Shown here in pieces: positions 27,487 through 37,911 of a DNA stretch of 64,000 bases. The notes beneath the pieces are model-generated. The model made no database searches, was not told the origin of the DNA, and was given only the letters and a program-made list of their open reading frames with translations. The position numbers and the translations under genes were made by a program. Origin of the DNA: Flavobacteriales bacterium UBA6057. Its GTDB lineage: Bacteria > Bacteroidota > Bacteroidia > Flavobacteriales_G > Salibacteraceae. Position 1 is the stretch's first letter. Each line of letters starts with the position of its first letter. Location: NCBI GenBank assembly GCA_002428995.1, contig DIYJ01000004.1, positions 248,001-312,000 on the forward strand, given 5' to 3'.

Positions 27487-27560
27487 GGTGTTGTGTTTGG
27501 GTTTATTGGATTTGAATTGATTGCTTTTAATGGATTCATTTGAGGTGTTTGGTTGAGTAA

Positions 27561-27581
27561 GCTCGGACAGCATGTCCGAGC
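27561..27581. repeat. Short perfect palindrome
   Basis: GCTCGGAC (27561-27568) and GTCCGAGC (27574-27581) form an eight-base perfect stem around a five-base loop. There is no T-run on either side, so it may be a weak terminator, a processing site or an operator in the space between the RHS array and paralogue B. Confidence 0.6.
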
Positions 27582-27598
27582 TGGCTTCTTATTGGCTG

Positions 27599-27671
27599 GC
27601 GCGCGCTTGAGGCGCGTGCCCATTTTTTGAGTGCCGTTGTTTGACGATCCGCACGCACTTCAAGTGCGCGC
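27599..27671. repeat. Inverted pair of 21-base REP/BIME-like elements
   Basis: A 21-base GC-rich element at 27599-27619 (starting GCGCGCGCTTGAGG) is repeated in opposite orientation at 27651-27671, with 18 of 21 bases identical when the second is reversed. Each copy can also fold on itself (for example CGCACTT-C-AAGTGCG at 27654-27668). About 31 bases separate them. The pair lies directly after the stop codon of the last RHS gene, a typical place for extragenic palindromic elements. Confidence 0.55.
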
Positions 27672-27687
27672 GAGGGGGGTATCTCTA

Positions 27688-28329
27688 CTATTCTTCTTCA
27701 GTTGGTTCTGCTTCTTCTACAGGTACGGGCGATTCAAAATCTGACTTCGGGACGAAATTCGCGTCTGGGTATTCTTGCTGAACTTTATGAGAGTTTCGGA
27801 CAAGACCATCCTCTCTTTCCTTCGCTAGAGGGTGCTCATTTTTGGTAATGTTTTTCTTCTCTTCCGGATTAGTCCACATGTAATCAGGACTATCTTCAGC
27901 GTATTCAGTTTCAAAGGTTTCTTTAAAGAACGTTTCGCCATCATCGTTGGGTGTGATAGCATCATATCTATGACCTATTTCATGACCCAGGGCTTGGAAC
28001 GGATACAGGACTTTGCCTTCTTGATCAGTGCCTTCTGCTCCAATAAGCCCAAACTTTGGGTTAAAAGACAAGTCAACCTCATCCTGAAGCACATAGAAGT
28101 CGAAGTTTTCGTTGTATTGCACCCCTCCATGGAGTAAAGTTGTGTTGTCTTTGATAATATTAACAGTCGTCTCATGTTCATGAACTAATTGAAGCTTTGG
28201 TGAGAAAGATTCACTGTGATTGAGTTCGTTTAATGCCAGAACGGTCGCTTTCACGAAAGGATCATCAGGTACATCCATATCTGGTGTGTACTCGTATCGT
28301 GTACCGTCTCCAGCGGTAATCACAATCTT
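27688..28329 (-). other. Variable C-terminal tip of copy 1: zincin-like metalloprotease domain
   Basis: These 213 residues follow the DPDG end of the RHS core and have no match in the other two copies. The sequence ALGHEIGHRYD places the zinc-binding HExxH at 27970-27984. A downstream acidic stretch (KNEHPLAKEREDGLVRNSHK) offers a possible third zinc ligand, as in M91 (NleD-like) peptidases, where E and N/R residues follow at a similar place. The tail is acidic (PVPVEEAEPTEEE). Protease activity is inferred from the motif, and the M91 assignment is tentative. Confidence 0.6.
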
Positions 28330-31300
28330 TTTACCATCAGGGTCAATAGCTATTGTAGGCATGTTGCCAACAAATGCGTAATCTGCTAAATGGGGGTACT
28401 GTGAGGCCAGGGGGTCAAGACTACTAAACCTACCAATTCGTGAGGCATAGATTCTGGCCCCGAAATCATAACTATTTCCATTTCCTTTCATTTCATCATC
28501 CCGTTCCATTCCATTAAACCCAAATCGATAGCCAGATCCGCTATAACTCCTCCCCGGCATCAACATCCCAAACGGGTAGTAATCATTGGCCGCCAGCACT
28601 TCAGCTCCCTCTTCGTTGGGTTGAATAGGATCTCCCTCTACCACAATGAAGTCCCTGAGGTGGATTTCCTGGTTGTTGATACCAGTGTGATCCCGTTGAA
28701 TGCGGATAGTCGCGCTGCTCGTTCCTGGTGCAATTTGGAAGGAGTAGCTTCTGCGCCCACCATAGATATAGTTCACAGGCTCGTCCATGATCCAAACCCC
28801 ATTGTTTTGAACTTTGAATCGCGTGTAGGGTGCAGTGTGTGGATGGATGTAGGTGCGCACTGTATACACTTTGTCAGGGCTAAGGCCATTCAGTGTGATC
28901 TCGCCACCTTCTCCTGCGGCACTGGTTTGCATCTTGATAAGGTCATTGTTGATGATCACCGGGGTCTGGTTGAAGGTCCAGTTGGTTCCAACAGGTAAGC
29001 CACTTAACTCCTCTGCGTAAACGAGCTCACTCTTAGATATCAGAAGGTTGTCCATGTAGAAGTACCGAGTACTTGATAAATCTGTCGGGTCATTCTGCTG
29101 TATGCGTACCCGTATGGTTTGGGTGTTTGCTATGGTGGTGAAGGAGAGCTCGTAGGTTCCATCATTCCCGAATGGGTAGCCCATCAGACCCACGTTGTTG
29201 GTCATGTCTCGAATGTCCACATAAGCTTGCCCCGTAGTACCGATCTCTCCATCGAAACGAATGGTGTACACCGAATTGGGATCAACATCCAGATCGATGA
29301 TTGCACCTTGGAAAATACCGTTCGTAGTCAACTTGAGCTTACCATTTTCGATGCTGGCCACTGTTCCGAACGTTGCAACGGAAGCTGACCATGCAGAAGA
29401 GAGGGTGGTGAAGTCTTCATCCAGGATGATCCCACCTTCGGAAAACAGCCTTCGATCACTAACCACAGTCAATACATTACCCAAGTGGTTTGAAAGTTCA
29501 AAGGATTTCTTACCACGCTGATGTTTGATGTCATTGTTGAGACTGGTCGGAAGGATATCCGTGTAGCTACTCGTAGGATTAAGTTCCAATGTGGTGCCAT
29601 TGATGGCTGCCTGGAACTCCACCATGGCTATGGAAGCATTCGCGTTTCTGAGCCCAAGTCTCGAACTTCCGTACAGGTGTTGTTCAGAAGCCTGCAGGTA
29701 TTCATGGTATAGGTTTGTTCCTTGGTGTTCCCATGTACGCTGATAAGTAGCCATCACCTGGCCATTTGCATCGCGAACGTAGTAGGTATAGCGCCATTCG
29801 CTTTGATCCCGAAGGTTTCCGGTACCAGGGTCTTTCTGCTTCACAACCTTCGCGATCCGGTTACCATTTGCATCGTATTTGAACTCCAGATCGGGCTTTA
29901 CGGAAGCACCTGTGCGAATTACTTCTTTCACCTTGCCTGCAGCCGTCCATGTGATCTGCTGAATTTCTTCCTTGGCATCGGTGATCAGATTCCCCTCGGC
30001 ATCGTAGCTGTAGTTTCCGGGGTCTTGATCATCAAGGTCATTGGTGTAGTTGACATCTGCTACAGCATCATCTACGTAGTTGAGTCTGTTGCGCCCGGCC
30101 GTGTAGTCGTAGGATAAATTGTCCATTTCCAGCGGATTGCCTCCGGCCGTGGTTCCATTGCGCGTTAGGAAAGTGATGTTTCCGTCTTTGTCGTAGTCCA
30201 GACTCACTTGATAATCGAGCGCGGTAGTAGCATTGGCGCCCCATTGATTGTTCGCATGGTCGAAGTCAGCTTCCACTCGCGCCTGCTTCAGGCGGTTTAG
30301 CTGGTCGTATTCGTAGCGCATTGCAAAGGGTGCTTCACCGTTTTGCATGAAATGCCTGATCGAAGTAATCATGTGATTGATGTTTCCGTTGTAGAGGCTG
30401 CGCCCGGTGGTGTTGGTCAACAAGGCGCTTCCCGTTAAGTCCGCCAGGAATTCCGAAGGTCCTGCGGTTTTGTAGTCTTGATAGGTGCCGTCATTGAAAT
30501 AGCCCAGGCTAAAGCCGTGTTGATCTCTGGCTACGTCACGGTTGATGTTAGTAGGGATGTAGTTGCCATCCTCACCCATGTCCTTGTCAGCTTCCAGTGT
30601 GTTGGAGTTCACACCTTTCAACCAGCCTTGGAGTGTGTAGGCATTATCCAGTCCCTGCACCTTGAGTTGCCCCAGTTCCGTTCGTCTTAATGGTGTATGC
30701 GGATAGTATTGATAACGCGCATCTTCGTCCCAAAGCACGCCATCGGATGAGACCCACACCTTCTGAATGCGATTGTCACCATCATAGTCGTAGCGATGGT
30801 AGAGTTGGTCGGTAGCCCCAGGCTGGTAGGATACTAGGAGGACATTCCCACTGATCAGATCATAATCGTATTCGATCACCTTATAGCGTTGCTCAGGTAG
30901 GTGTGTCAATTCCGGGAAGTCCTGCACCGTACGCTTCACGTTCCCATGAATGTCATAGCTGTAGTGGGTTGCATGGTCATAAGTCGCCAACAAGCCATCG
31001 TCTTCCAATTCGTGATATACCGAAGCAATTCGAGTACGTAGGTTTTCCTGCGCAAAGGGGATCGCTGATGCAGGAGCATCATAGTAAGTCTTGGAGACCT
31101 CATATTTTGAGTTAGCCGCAATCCAAGCTATGAAGCTTGAGTAAATCACCTGGTCTTGTCCGTTGATGATGCTGTTCACATCATTGCTGGCACCCGGAGC
31201 AGTCTCGACTTCACCTGATTCAACAATGCGCCCCAGATTGTCATAACGGCTATAGCTATAACGGTTCAACGGTCGCTGTCGGCTGGTTTGAGAAACAACC

Positions 31301-34300
31301 ATGCGACCCAATTCATCATACCACATGCGATTAGCATAGCGCTCGCCCGTGAAGTTGTCCACATCAGGGCTTGTTTGCTCAATCAATTGATTGAGCGAGT
31401 TGTAGTGATAGGTGGTAGCCTTGCTGTGCTTATCATGCCAGACTTTTGTTCCGTTGGCACGATCTGCCTTTACTTGAGCCAATGCAGCAGGAGCAGTTGT
31501 GAGGTTTACACCGGCCGGAGGCACCGTACGCACCAAGTTTCCGGAATGGTCATAGTAGTAAAGTGTGTACTGACGAGCCGTAGACACATCATAATTCATG
31601 CTCATGTTTTCATACACCGTCATGCACTTCTCAATCAGGTTTTTCTGGAAATCTGCCTCGATGTCAGCGATGTAATCCTCATAAGCGCCTTGTGCATTTT
31701 GCTTAGCGATGTTGAGCAGGCTGGTTACGCAGGGCTCAGGCTCCGTTATGGATGGCGTGGGTTGCAGATCGCAGATGAGATCTGAAGGAGTGCAGTACTT
31801 CTGAATTGAAACATCATCGAGATAAATAGGAGAAGCTTCACTGATCGTAGTTCCTCTGAACTGTAGATTTAACGAGGTGCTGTTCCCGGAGTTCCAGATT
31901 ACTCTGGCGGGGGCCCAGCGGTAGCAATCACAAGGAGATATTATGGGACTTGGCTCTGAGATGATGATTTGAGTCACTCCATTGATCAATGCACTGAATT
32001 CGCTTCCATCAATGCTCTGACGCATGATCCACCAAAACTCGAGTAGGTAGTCTGTGTTAGGTTGTACGGATACCGACTGTTCGAGCAAGAGTGTGTTGTT
32101 CAAGTTGGATACATCTCCTTGAGGTTGTATTTCCGCTGTGGAGAATAGGTTTCCGTAGTTTGTTGTTGACGGATATGTATGATCCGCGGTATTACCATCT
32201 ACATAGGTTAAGAATGTATAAAATGGATTTGGGCTTAGGTAATTTAAGTCGGTAGTAAAGCCAGAAAGTCCCAACTCAAAGTCTCCGTTGAACAAGAGCT
32301 CTCTTGGTTGACAGATCTTCGGACATTCTGGACTGAAATCTACATCGTCTAGAGCCAGCTTTTGAATAACAGAACCCGAGGTTGTTTGCACTGCCAGTTC
32401 AAGCGGAATGGAAGTGTTTGTGCCTGAATTCCACTCAAATCGGAGTTCCTGCCATTCACCAACTGGATTATCCAGGATCATGGTTTCCACTGTGATCCCG
32501 TCAATGACCAATTCTACATAGGGCTCTTCAGACTCAAGAGTGATTCGACTGAACCATGCGGAGAATACATAGTCTGTTTGTGGTGCAACACTGGCGGTAT
32601 GATTCCAGATGTCATTGTTTGAGTTACCAGCGATGGCGAAACCCAAGTAGGTCCCGATATCCGTGCTTGGGTGTGTATGGTCAAATTGAGGAAAATCAAT
32701 GGGCAACGCAGGGTCTGATATGACTCCGAAAGTGCTAGCGCTCCAGCTACTTGGGGCTGATCCAAACAGATTTGTATTCTCCGTAAACGAACCATCCATC
32801 GTGTAGCCAGACAAAGAGAAGTAGCTTGCTTCGAAGCTTCCATTCGCAATCGCACTACCTGCAAAACAACCTTCGCAATATGCCAATACATCACATTCGC
32901 TCCAGATGTTGACACGCAGTTTCGACCCATCATCAAATTCCAGGTAGAAGTAGCCGTATTTGGTTGAGCCATCTGCTTGAACATATGCTTGGTCTGCTTT
33001 TATCGCAGATACGCTGACCACTTCTCCTTTCGAACGCCCTGTATACCCGGGAACTTCGATATGATAGAAACAGCCTGCTTGTGAGCCAGCTTCAAAATAG
33101 CTTCCTCCTAAGGGACCATCTGGTATCAGCGATTCAATCTCGACTGATTGAGCGTACGAGCTCAGCGTACAGTCATACACGTCTACAGGTTCAGTATCCT
33201 CGATGGTTTCAATTGGACTTGGTTCACATGTCCCGAAATTCAGGCAAGGGGAGTATCCGGTGACCTGATCGTAGGTGATGCTTGAACCGTTGTCAATTTC
33301 AACCTGTGCGGTGAAATAATTTGGTCCCTGGGACGGATCGGGCTCGATTTGAAAGATTCGAGTGACATTGTGCGCATTTACCGACCCAAATTCGATTTCC
33401 AGCTCACATTGGTTGCCATTGTAGTTGCTTACGGAAGCTTCCAGTTTTGTTCCATTTAGTGTAGAGTTCCAAATGAGTTCTTCTTCTGCCAGGTCGGTGG
33501 CATTAGATCCAAGCAACTGGTGCATTTGATGGTAGAGTCCATTGTTTACGAGCACCCTGTACAAGCCTTGAGAAAGGTCAACGCTTTCATCGATTAGCTT
33601 TTGACTTACAGGCGAAGTGCTATAGAGCAAACCATTCAACAGACGCTGTAGTTGCTTTGCTGTTTCGGTCGGCTCGCATACTCGGATGTTCGGTTCGCAG
33701 CCCAATAGGTCAAGGCAAGTTGTTTTACCTTCCATGAGGATTTCCTCCGATCCTCCGTTGACATCATTTACAATGGCTTTGATCGTGAAGTTGCGCCCAG
33801 GCAAGTAAGAATAGGAAGTGCTACTCTCCGCATATTTCATGCAGCAAAAACCTACAATGTCATCGACATCATAGGATCCCATATTTGCTCCTACCATTTG
33901 CAGACTGACATCGCAAGAGGAACTGCCTTTGGTGAAGGTGCCAGTGACTTCGGTACCTGTGCTTAATGAAGTCCCCTCCCAGAATGTGAAGTTGTTAAGG
34001 TCGTTGACATCGTCAAACATGGCTTCGTCCAGGGCAGGAGTGAAGGAAAGGTAAGGGCTACCAGCAGGAAGGCAGCTTACCTGATGCGAACCAGTGCTAG
34101 AAAGCAGCTTATCATTCGCAGGATCGGCAAAGGTGTTGAGGATCAATTCGAGGTCTTTGGCTACCGGGCACAGTCCGCATTCCTTCAGAAAGGATGCTGC
34201 AGTCTGATTTGCGAGATGATCGGAGTAGTTGTTTAGGTAGTCTTCACACACTTGGTGGATACTTCCAAACTCGCCCAATGCGCTCACAGCATTACAGCCT

Positions 34301-37300
34301 CCCTCTTCTTGCTCTTCCATGCCCAGGTATTGAGCAGCAGAAGCAAAGCGAGCTGTTTTGTGCTTATAGAGTTGCTGTGTGGCATAGTTGCACGGCTGCT
34401 CGATATTCAGAAACTGTGAAGTAGGTGAGCTCAACCAACCGTTGATGCCATAGTAGGTAATGATCGGGTTGTTGTTGATGTTGTTTTGATTCCCAAAGAA
34501 GTTATGGCGGAAGGGGTCAAAGTCCTCATTCCCGATGCATCCGTTGTAGTAGCCGCTGTTGATGGCACGCATGCGATCGCGGTAGGCGAGGAACTTCTGC
34601 TTCAGGCTGATGTACAGCCCTCGGAATATTTCCCATTCAGGTTCCGTCATTGCAGCCGTATTGGCACTTGGAGGGGTTAAGCAGTTGGAGAAGCTTCCCT
34701 GCGTAGGATTGTTGGCGATGATCTTGGCTACATCGAAAATGGAGTAATAAGAAGGGCCGGCCGCGGGATCTTTCAAGGAGAAATTCTGCATGAAATATTT
34801 CATCGCCTGAAATTCCAGTGGCTCCAAATCGTAATACGGGTCTTCGCTGAGAATGAATGGATTGTTGCTTCCACTCGGAACCGCGTGGTATCCTTCCGCT
34901 ACAATGTCGGTGTAGCTTGAGGTCATGATTACGTGGTCGAAGTCGTTGCTCGTTTCCCGCTTGATGCATTCTACGTAGTAGAGATACTCTGGGTGGTAAA
35001 TCACCAGTGATTTTGCCCATGAGGGCTGCCAGGCTGCGACAAAGTCATTGAGATCGGTCAACTGTTCTGGCTTGGCATAGGGACTCCCGCTGATCATTAC
35101 AGGAGAACCGTTAATGTTGGGCTCATAGACTCCAGCACTTACCTCTTCGAGTGCCACGTAAGATTGATTACCCCACTGATCGCGGTATTCCTTGACATAG
35201 GAAACTGATCCGCCATTGTCTATTCTGATCAAGGGGTTTCTCCAGTTAGGATGAACTGCTTCCGTCACATACAGATTCTTTCGCGGAAGGAAGTTCACAA
35301 GACTGAACACAGAGAGTGGATATTGAGCAGGATTGAGGTTGCCATTGCTCAAGAGCCCTCCACTTACTGCGCTTCCCCCATTGGTGCCCATTCCTGGAGT
35401 CATGCGACCGTATTGACCGTTTGGACTTACATCGTTCAATAGGCTGTTCAGCGCGGCCGTGCAGGACGTGCTGTAGTTGTCGCACATCTCGTCACACTTC
35501 AAGAGCAGTTCATCTACTTCCTGTTGTGTATAGCCTTCGCTAAGCAATCCATTGACAGCAGTGCGGCATTCGTCACAGGTTTGCCCACAACCGGTGAAGT
35601 CCATTTCGTCCATGGCCTGATCTTCAAAATCCTGGTAACTCAGCAGGCAGTCGTTGTTTTCCAGGTAATGCTCGGTATAGTAGTTCAGGGCGTCCTCGTT
35701 GAGTGTCAAGCGTTTGTTGACGGTGTAAGAACCTACTGGCAGGTCAACCTTGGCAGTACCGTCATTGCTAGCTAAACCACCGCTTGGGAAATAGAGGTCC
35801 GTATCCGTATCAAAGGCTGGAGGGTTGGCATTGGGGCAGGTGGCGTCCGGGTAGGTTCCACCCCCGAGCATCGTCAGCACCGATTGACCTACGGTGGAAG
35901 TAACGTGCAGTGCATCGGCTGCGTTTTCTTTTCTCCATAGGTATTCCTCACCGCATTCGTCCTTCAGGGAGAGGGTCAGGTCGTAAACACATTCGTAACA
36001 GAAATCATCATTGATATTCACCGGGGTTCCGTCAGGAAGTTCTGTCAGGCTGCAACTTGAGGAGTAAGAGGTCCCTGTCATTTCGTAGCCAAAATCGACC
36101 TGCTGGGTAGAGGAAAGGACGAAGCTTGTATTCATGGAAAGCGTCTTCCCATCACTGGAAAGGTTGTTAGCTGAGCCGGTCAGATCAAGCGGATCTTTTT
36201 TATTCAGCAGGTCTACAAGTAGTGAGAAGCTGACTTGATCATCCAGTGCCGTCAGGTTGGTAGGAACCGAACCTTCAATGCCTGTGGCAATGGTTTTACC
36301 TGCGAGGTCGGTGTATGCCACGCTTACCTGACCGTTGGCATCCACGGTCATGTTTTTCTGGTAGAACTCGCTGTATCCGGCCTCTGAGCCGAAGAGCATG
36401 TCAAGCTCTTCCTGGAAGGGTTTGCCGTAGAAGCTTCTGGTTTCATGTCCGCTACCAATACGGTGGGATTCACCCGGTCCACTCGCGCTTTTCGCGCGTC
36501 CGGTTTGGTCTGGTGTGAAAATGGTTTGCGTAAAAGGATAGCCCTCTGCATCAGGAATTTCAGCGATCCCAAAATCACCAAATCCAACAGGAGAGTAATA
36601 ACGAGCCGCACCGCTCTGGTTGCTCATCGCAGTAGGAGAGGGGACGCAGTTTCCACTACCGGGTGCTGCGTCAAAGTCACTGGCGTGATATCCGTCCAGA
36701 GAAGAAGACTGACTGAAGTTGGAGCGGTGTTCGATCTTTTCGGAGATCACGGGCACGGGCATCACCTGAACAGCTGCACGACCGGCATAATCGTAGATCG
36801 ATTCACCGATGATCACGTTTTTGTCTGACTCTATCTTGCTTAAGCTCTGACGACTTCGCAGGCTTCCATCATAGTACCCAATACCTTCCTTACGCTTTCC
36901 ATCTTCTATAAAAGCAACGGACGATTGCCAGTTCAGCTTTTTCTCGTGTCCGCCAAAATAGTAGCGGTTGGCGGCAGGAACGCAAGCCACTGTGCTGGAG
37001 GAATTGCAGCTGCCAACATAGGCGTCACTGGACCAACGGCCCGGTATGTCGCTGGCATGATTGTTTGCCGAAACCCGGCCTATTCCGCGAACGCGGTAGA
37101 TGATAAATCCTTCGTCATAGAGCAGCGGAATGTCATATGAGAGATCAGCAGTAGAGATACGTGTGCTGTTGATGCGCATGTCATGTGGATGAAAGCTAGG
37201 GTAGGTAGTTGAGCTATTGGAATAGACATGTGTCCACTCCAGTTCATAGCTTTCTGCTCCATCTATTAAAGGCCACTCTACCCGTAAGTCTCCGCTGGTA

Positions 37301-37902
37301 GATACAATCTGAGAGGCAAGACCGGTCGGAATGGAGGTAGGAGAAAAGTTGAAGTAGCGTTCTACCTCTATCACACCTTCCACCTGCAGATTGTAGTTGG
37401 CATAGGTGGCTGCATCCTGCGCGCTCTTGGTGCTGATGTTCACATCCATCCTGTGACCAGGATTGGGCACCTCTACCACGTATTTATCCTGGTAAACACC
37501 ACTGGCCGTTTTGGTGACCGATAATGTGCGGTTGTAATTGGTTGTGGTGATGGCTGATCCGTTCCAGTTGTACACCGTGACAACCACATTCACAGAGGCA
37601 TTGAAGGCAGCATCGCTTTGATTTTTGTCTTCGTAGTTGACCGATAGAATCACCTTATTCGACAGTGCTTTTACGGTGTAGGGTAGGGTAGAACCTGAAA
37701 CCAGATACGAATACCAAGAATCGGACACGCTCACTTGATCCCCACTGGCAAAGTCCGGTCGGTTTGCGTGATTTGAGAACTTCTCATTGGCTGCCGATGC
37801 GGTAAGCGCTGAGCAAACGACTACTAGCATAATCCCCGCATGTCGGACGTTTTTCCGCAACAAGGCAAGGAAAGTGAGAAAGGATTGGGGTGTCTTCTTC
37901 AT
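27688..37902 (-). CDS. RHS/YD-repeat giant protein, copy 1, with HEIGH zinc-protease tip
   Basis: The product has 3404 residues. A signal peptide (ending LTASA/AN) precedes a mature N-terminus shared by all three copies (ANEKFSNH..NRPDF). An FN3-like domain lies near 195-300 and a Cys-rich part at about 600-850. Two NGSFE/NGDFE carbohydrate-binding-like modules lie at about 1687-2060. The YD-repeat shell spans about 2115-2720 (YYYDHSGNLVRTVPP, YHYNSLNQL, YDELGRMV, YDANGNRI), followed by two further binding-like modules at about 2825-3080. The RHS-associated core is at about 3105-3190 (YYPFGMLMPGRSY, FNGMERDDEMKGNGNSYDFGARIY, ending DPDG). The last 213 residues are unique and carry HEIGH at 3307-3311. 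It is the most downstream gene of the array. RHS shells normally enclose a C-terminal effector; export and target here are inferred. Confidence 0.92.
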   Translation of the reverse strand: MKKTPQSFLTFLALLRKNVRHAGIMLVVVCSALTASAANEKFSNHANRPDFASGDQVSVSDSWYSYLVSGSTLPYTVKALSNKVILSVNYEDKNQSDAAFNASVNVVVTVYNWNGSAITTTNYNRTLSVTKTASGVYQDKYVVEVPNPGHRMDVNISTKSAQDAATYANYNLQVEGVIEVERYFNFSPTSIPTGLASQIVSTSGDLRVEWPLIDGAESYELEWTHVYSNSSTTYPSFHPHDMRINSTRISTADLSYDIPLLYDEGFIIYRVRGIGRVSANNHASDIPGRWSSDAYVGSCNSSSTVACVPAANRYYFGGHEKKLNWQSSVAFIEDGKRKEGIGYYDGSLRSRQSLSKIESDKNVIIGESIYDYAGRAAVQVMPVPVISEKIEHRSNFSQSSSLDGYHASDFDAAPGSGNCVPSPTAMSNQSGAARYYSPVGFGDFGIAEIPDAEGYPFTQTIFTPDQTGRAKSASGPGESHRIGSGHETRSFYGKPFQEELDMLFGSEAGYSEFYQKNMTVDANGQVSVAYTDLAGKTIATGIEGSVPTNLTALDDQVSFSLLVDLLNKKDPLDLTGSANNLSSDGKTLSMNTSFVLSSTQQVDFGYEMTGTSYSSSCSLTELPDGTPVNINDDFCYECVYDLTLSLKDECGEEYLWRKENAADALHVTSTVGQSVLTMLGGGTYPDATCPNANPPAFDTDTDLYFPSGGLASNDGTAKVDLPVGSYTVNKRLTLNEDALNYYTEHYLENNDCLLSYQDFEDQAMDEMDFTGCGQTCDECRTAVNGLLSEGYTQQEVDELLLKCDEMCDNYSTSCTAALNSLLNDVSPNGQYGRMTPGMGTNGGSAVSGGLLSNGNLNPAQYPLSVFSLVNFLPRKNLYVTEAVHPNWRNPLIRIDNGGSVSYVKEYRDQWGNQSYVALEEVSAGVYEPNINGSPVMISGSPYAKPEQLTDLNDFVAAWQPSWAKSLVIYHPEYLYYVECIKRETSNDFDHVIMTSSYTDIVAEGYHAVPSGSNNPFILSEDPYYDLEPLEFQAMKYFMQNFSLKDPAAGPSYYSIFDVAKIIANNPTQGSFSNCLTPPSANTAAMTEPEWEIFRGLYISLKQKFLAYRDRMRAINSGYYNGCIGNEDFDPFRHNFFGNQNNINNNPIITYYGINGWLSSPTSQFLNIEQPCNYATQQLYKHKTARFASAAQYLGMEEQEEGGCNAVSALGEFGSIHQVCEDYLNNYSDHLANQTAASFLKECGLCPVAKDLELILNTFADPANDKLLSSTGSHQVSCLPAGSPYLSFTPALDEAMFDDVNDLNNFTFWEGTSLSTGTEVTGTFTKGSSSCDVSLQMVGANMGSYDVDDIVGFCCMKYAESSTSYSYLPGRNFTIKAIVNDVNGGSEEILMEGKTTCLDLLGCEPNIRVCEPTETAKQLQRLLNGLLYSTSPVSQKLIDESVDLSQGLYRVLVNNGLYHQMHQLLGSNATDLAEEELIWNSTLNGTKLEASVSNYNGNQCELEIEFGSVNAHNVTRIFQIEPDPSQGPNYFTAQVEIDNGSSITYDQVTGYSPCLNFGTCEPSPIETIEDTEPVDVYDCTLSSYAQSVEIESLIPDGPLGGSYFEAGSQAGCFYHIEVPGYTGRSKGEVVSVSAIKADQAYVQADGSTKYGYFYLEFDDGSKLRVNIWSECDVLAYCEGCFAGSAIANGSFEASYFSLSGYTMDGSFTENTNLFGSAPSSWSASTFGVISDPALPIDFPQFDHTHPSTDIGTYLGFAIAGNSNNDIWNHTASVAPQTDYVFSAWFSRITLESEEPYVELVIDGITVETMILDNPVGEWQELRFEWNSGTNTSIPLELAVQTTSGSVIQKLALDDVDFSPECPKICQPRELLFNGDFELGLSGFTTDLNYLSPNPFYTFLTYVDGNTADHTYPSTTNYGNLFSTAEIQPQGDVSNLNNTLLLEQSVSVQPNTDYLLEFWWIMRQSIDGSEFSALINGVTQIIISEPSPIISPCDCYRWAPARVIWNSGNSTSLNLQFRGTTISEASPIYLDDVSIQKYCTPSDLICDLQPTPSITEPEPCVTSLLNIAKQNAQGAYEDYIADIEADFQKNLIEKCMTVYENMSMNYDVSTARQYTLYYYDHSGNLVRTVPPAGVNLTTAPAALAQVKADRANGTKVWHDKHSKATTYHYNSLNQLIEQTSPDVDNFTGERYANRMWYDELGRMVVSQTSRQRPLNRYSYSRYDNLGRIVESGEVETAPGASNDVNSIINGQDQVIYSSFIAWIAANSKYEVSKTYYDAPASAIPFAQENLRTRIASVYHELEDDGLLATYDHATHYSYDIHGNVKRTVQDFPELTHLPEQRYKVIEYDYDLISGNVLLVSYQPGATDQLYHRYDYDGDNRIQKVWVSSDGVLWDEDARYQYYPHTPLRRTELGQLKVQGLDNAYTLQGWLKGVNSNTLEADKDMGEDGNYIPTNINRDVARDQHGFSLGYFNDGTYQDYKTAGPSEFLADLTGSALLTNTTGRSLYNGNINHMITSIRHFMQNGEAPFAMRYEYDQLNRLKQARVEADFDHANNQWGANATTALDYQVSLDYDKDGNITFLTRNGTTAGGNPLEMDNLSYDYTAGRNRLNYVDDAVADVNYTNDLDDQDPGNYSYDAEGNLITDAKEEIQQITWTAAGKVKEVIRTGASVKPDLEFKYDANGNRIAKVVKQKDPGTGNLRDQSEWRYTYYVRDANGQVMATYQRTWEHQGTNLYHEYLQASEQHLYGSSRLGLRNANASIAMVEFQAAINGTTLELNPTSSYTDILPTSLNNDIKHQRGKKSFELSNHLGNVLTVVSDRRLFSEGGIILDEDFTTLSSAWSASVATFGTVASIENGKLKLTTNGIFQGAIIDLDVDPNSVYTIRFDGEIGTTGQAYVDIRDMTNNVGLMGYPFGNDGTYELSFTTIANTQTIRVRIQQNDPTDLSSTRYFYMDNLLISKSELVYAEELSGLPVGTNWTFNQTPVIINNDLIKMQTSAAGEGGEITLNGLSPDKVYTVRTYIHPHTAPYTRFKVQNNGVWIMDEPVNYIYGGRRSYSFQIAPGTSSATIRIQRDHTGINNQEIHLRDFIVVEGDPIQPNEEGAEVLAANDYYPFGMLMPGRSYSGSGYRFGFNGMERDDEMKGNGNSYDFGARIYASRIGRFSSLDPLASQYPHLADYAFVGNMPTIAIDPDGKKIVITAGDGTRYEYTPDMDVPDDPFVKATVLALNELNHSESFSPKLQLVHEHETTVNIIKDNTTLLHGGVQYNENFDFYVLQDEVDLSFNPKFGLIGAEGTDQEGKVLYPFQALGHEIGHRYDAITPNDDGETFFKETFETEYAEDSPDYMWTNPEEKKNITKNEHPLAKEREDGLVRNSHKVQQEYPDANFVPKSDFESPVPVEEAEPTEEE

Positions 37903-37911
37903 GGTTCCTAA

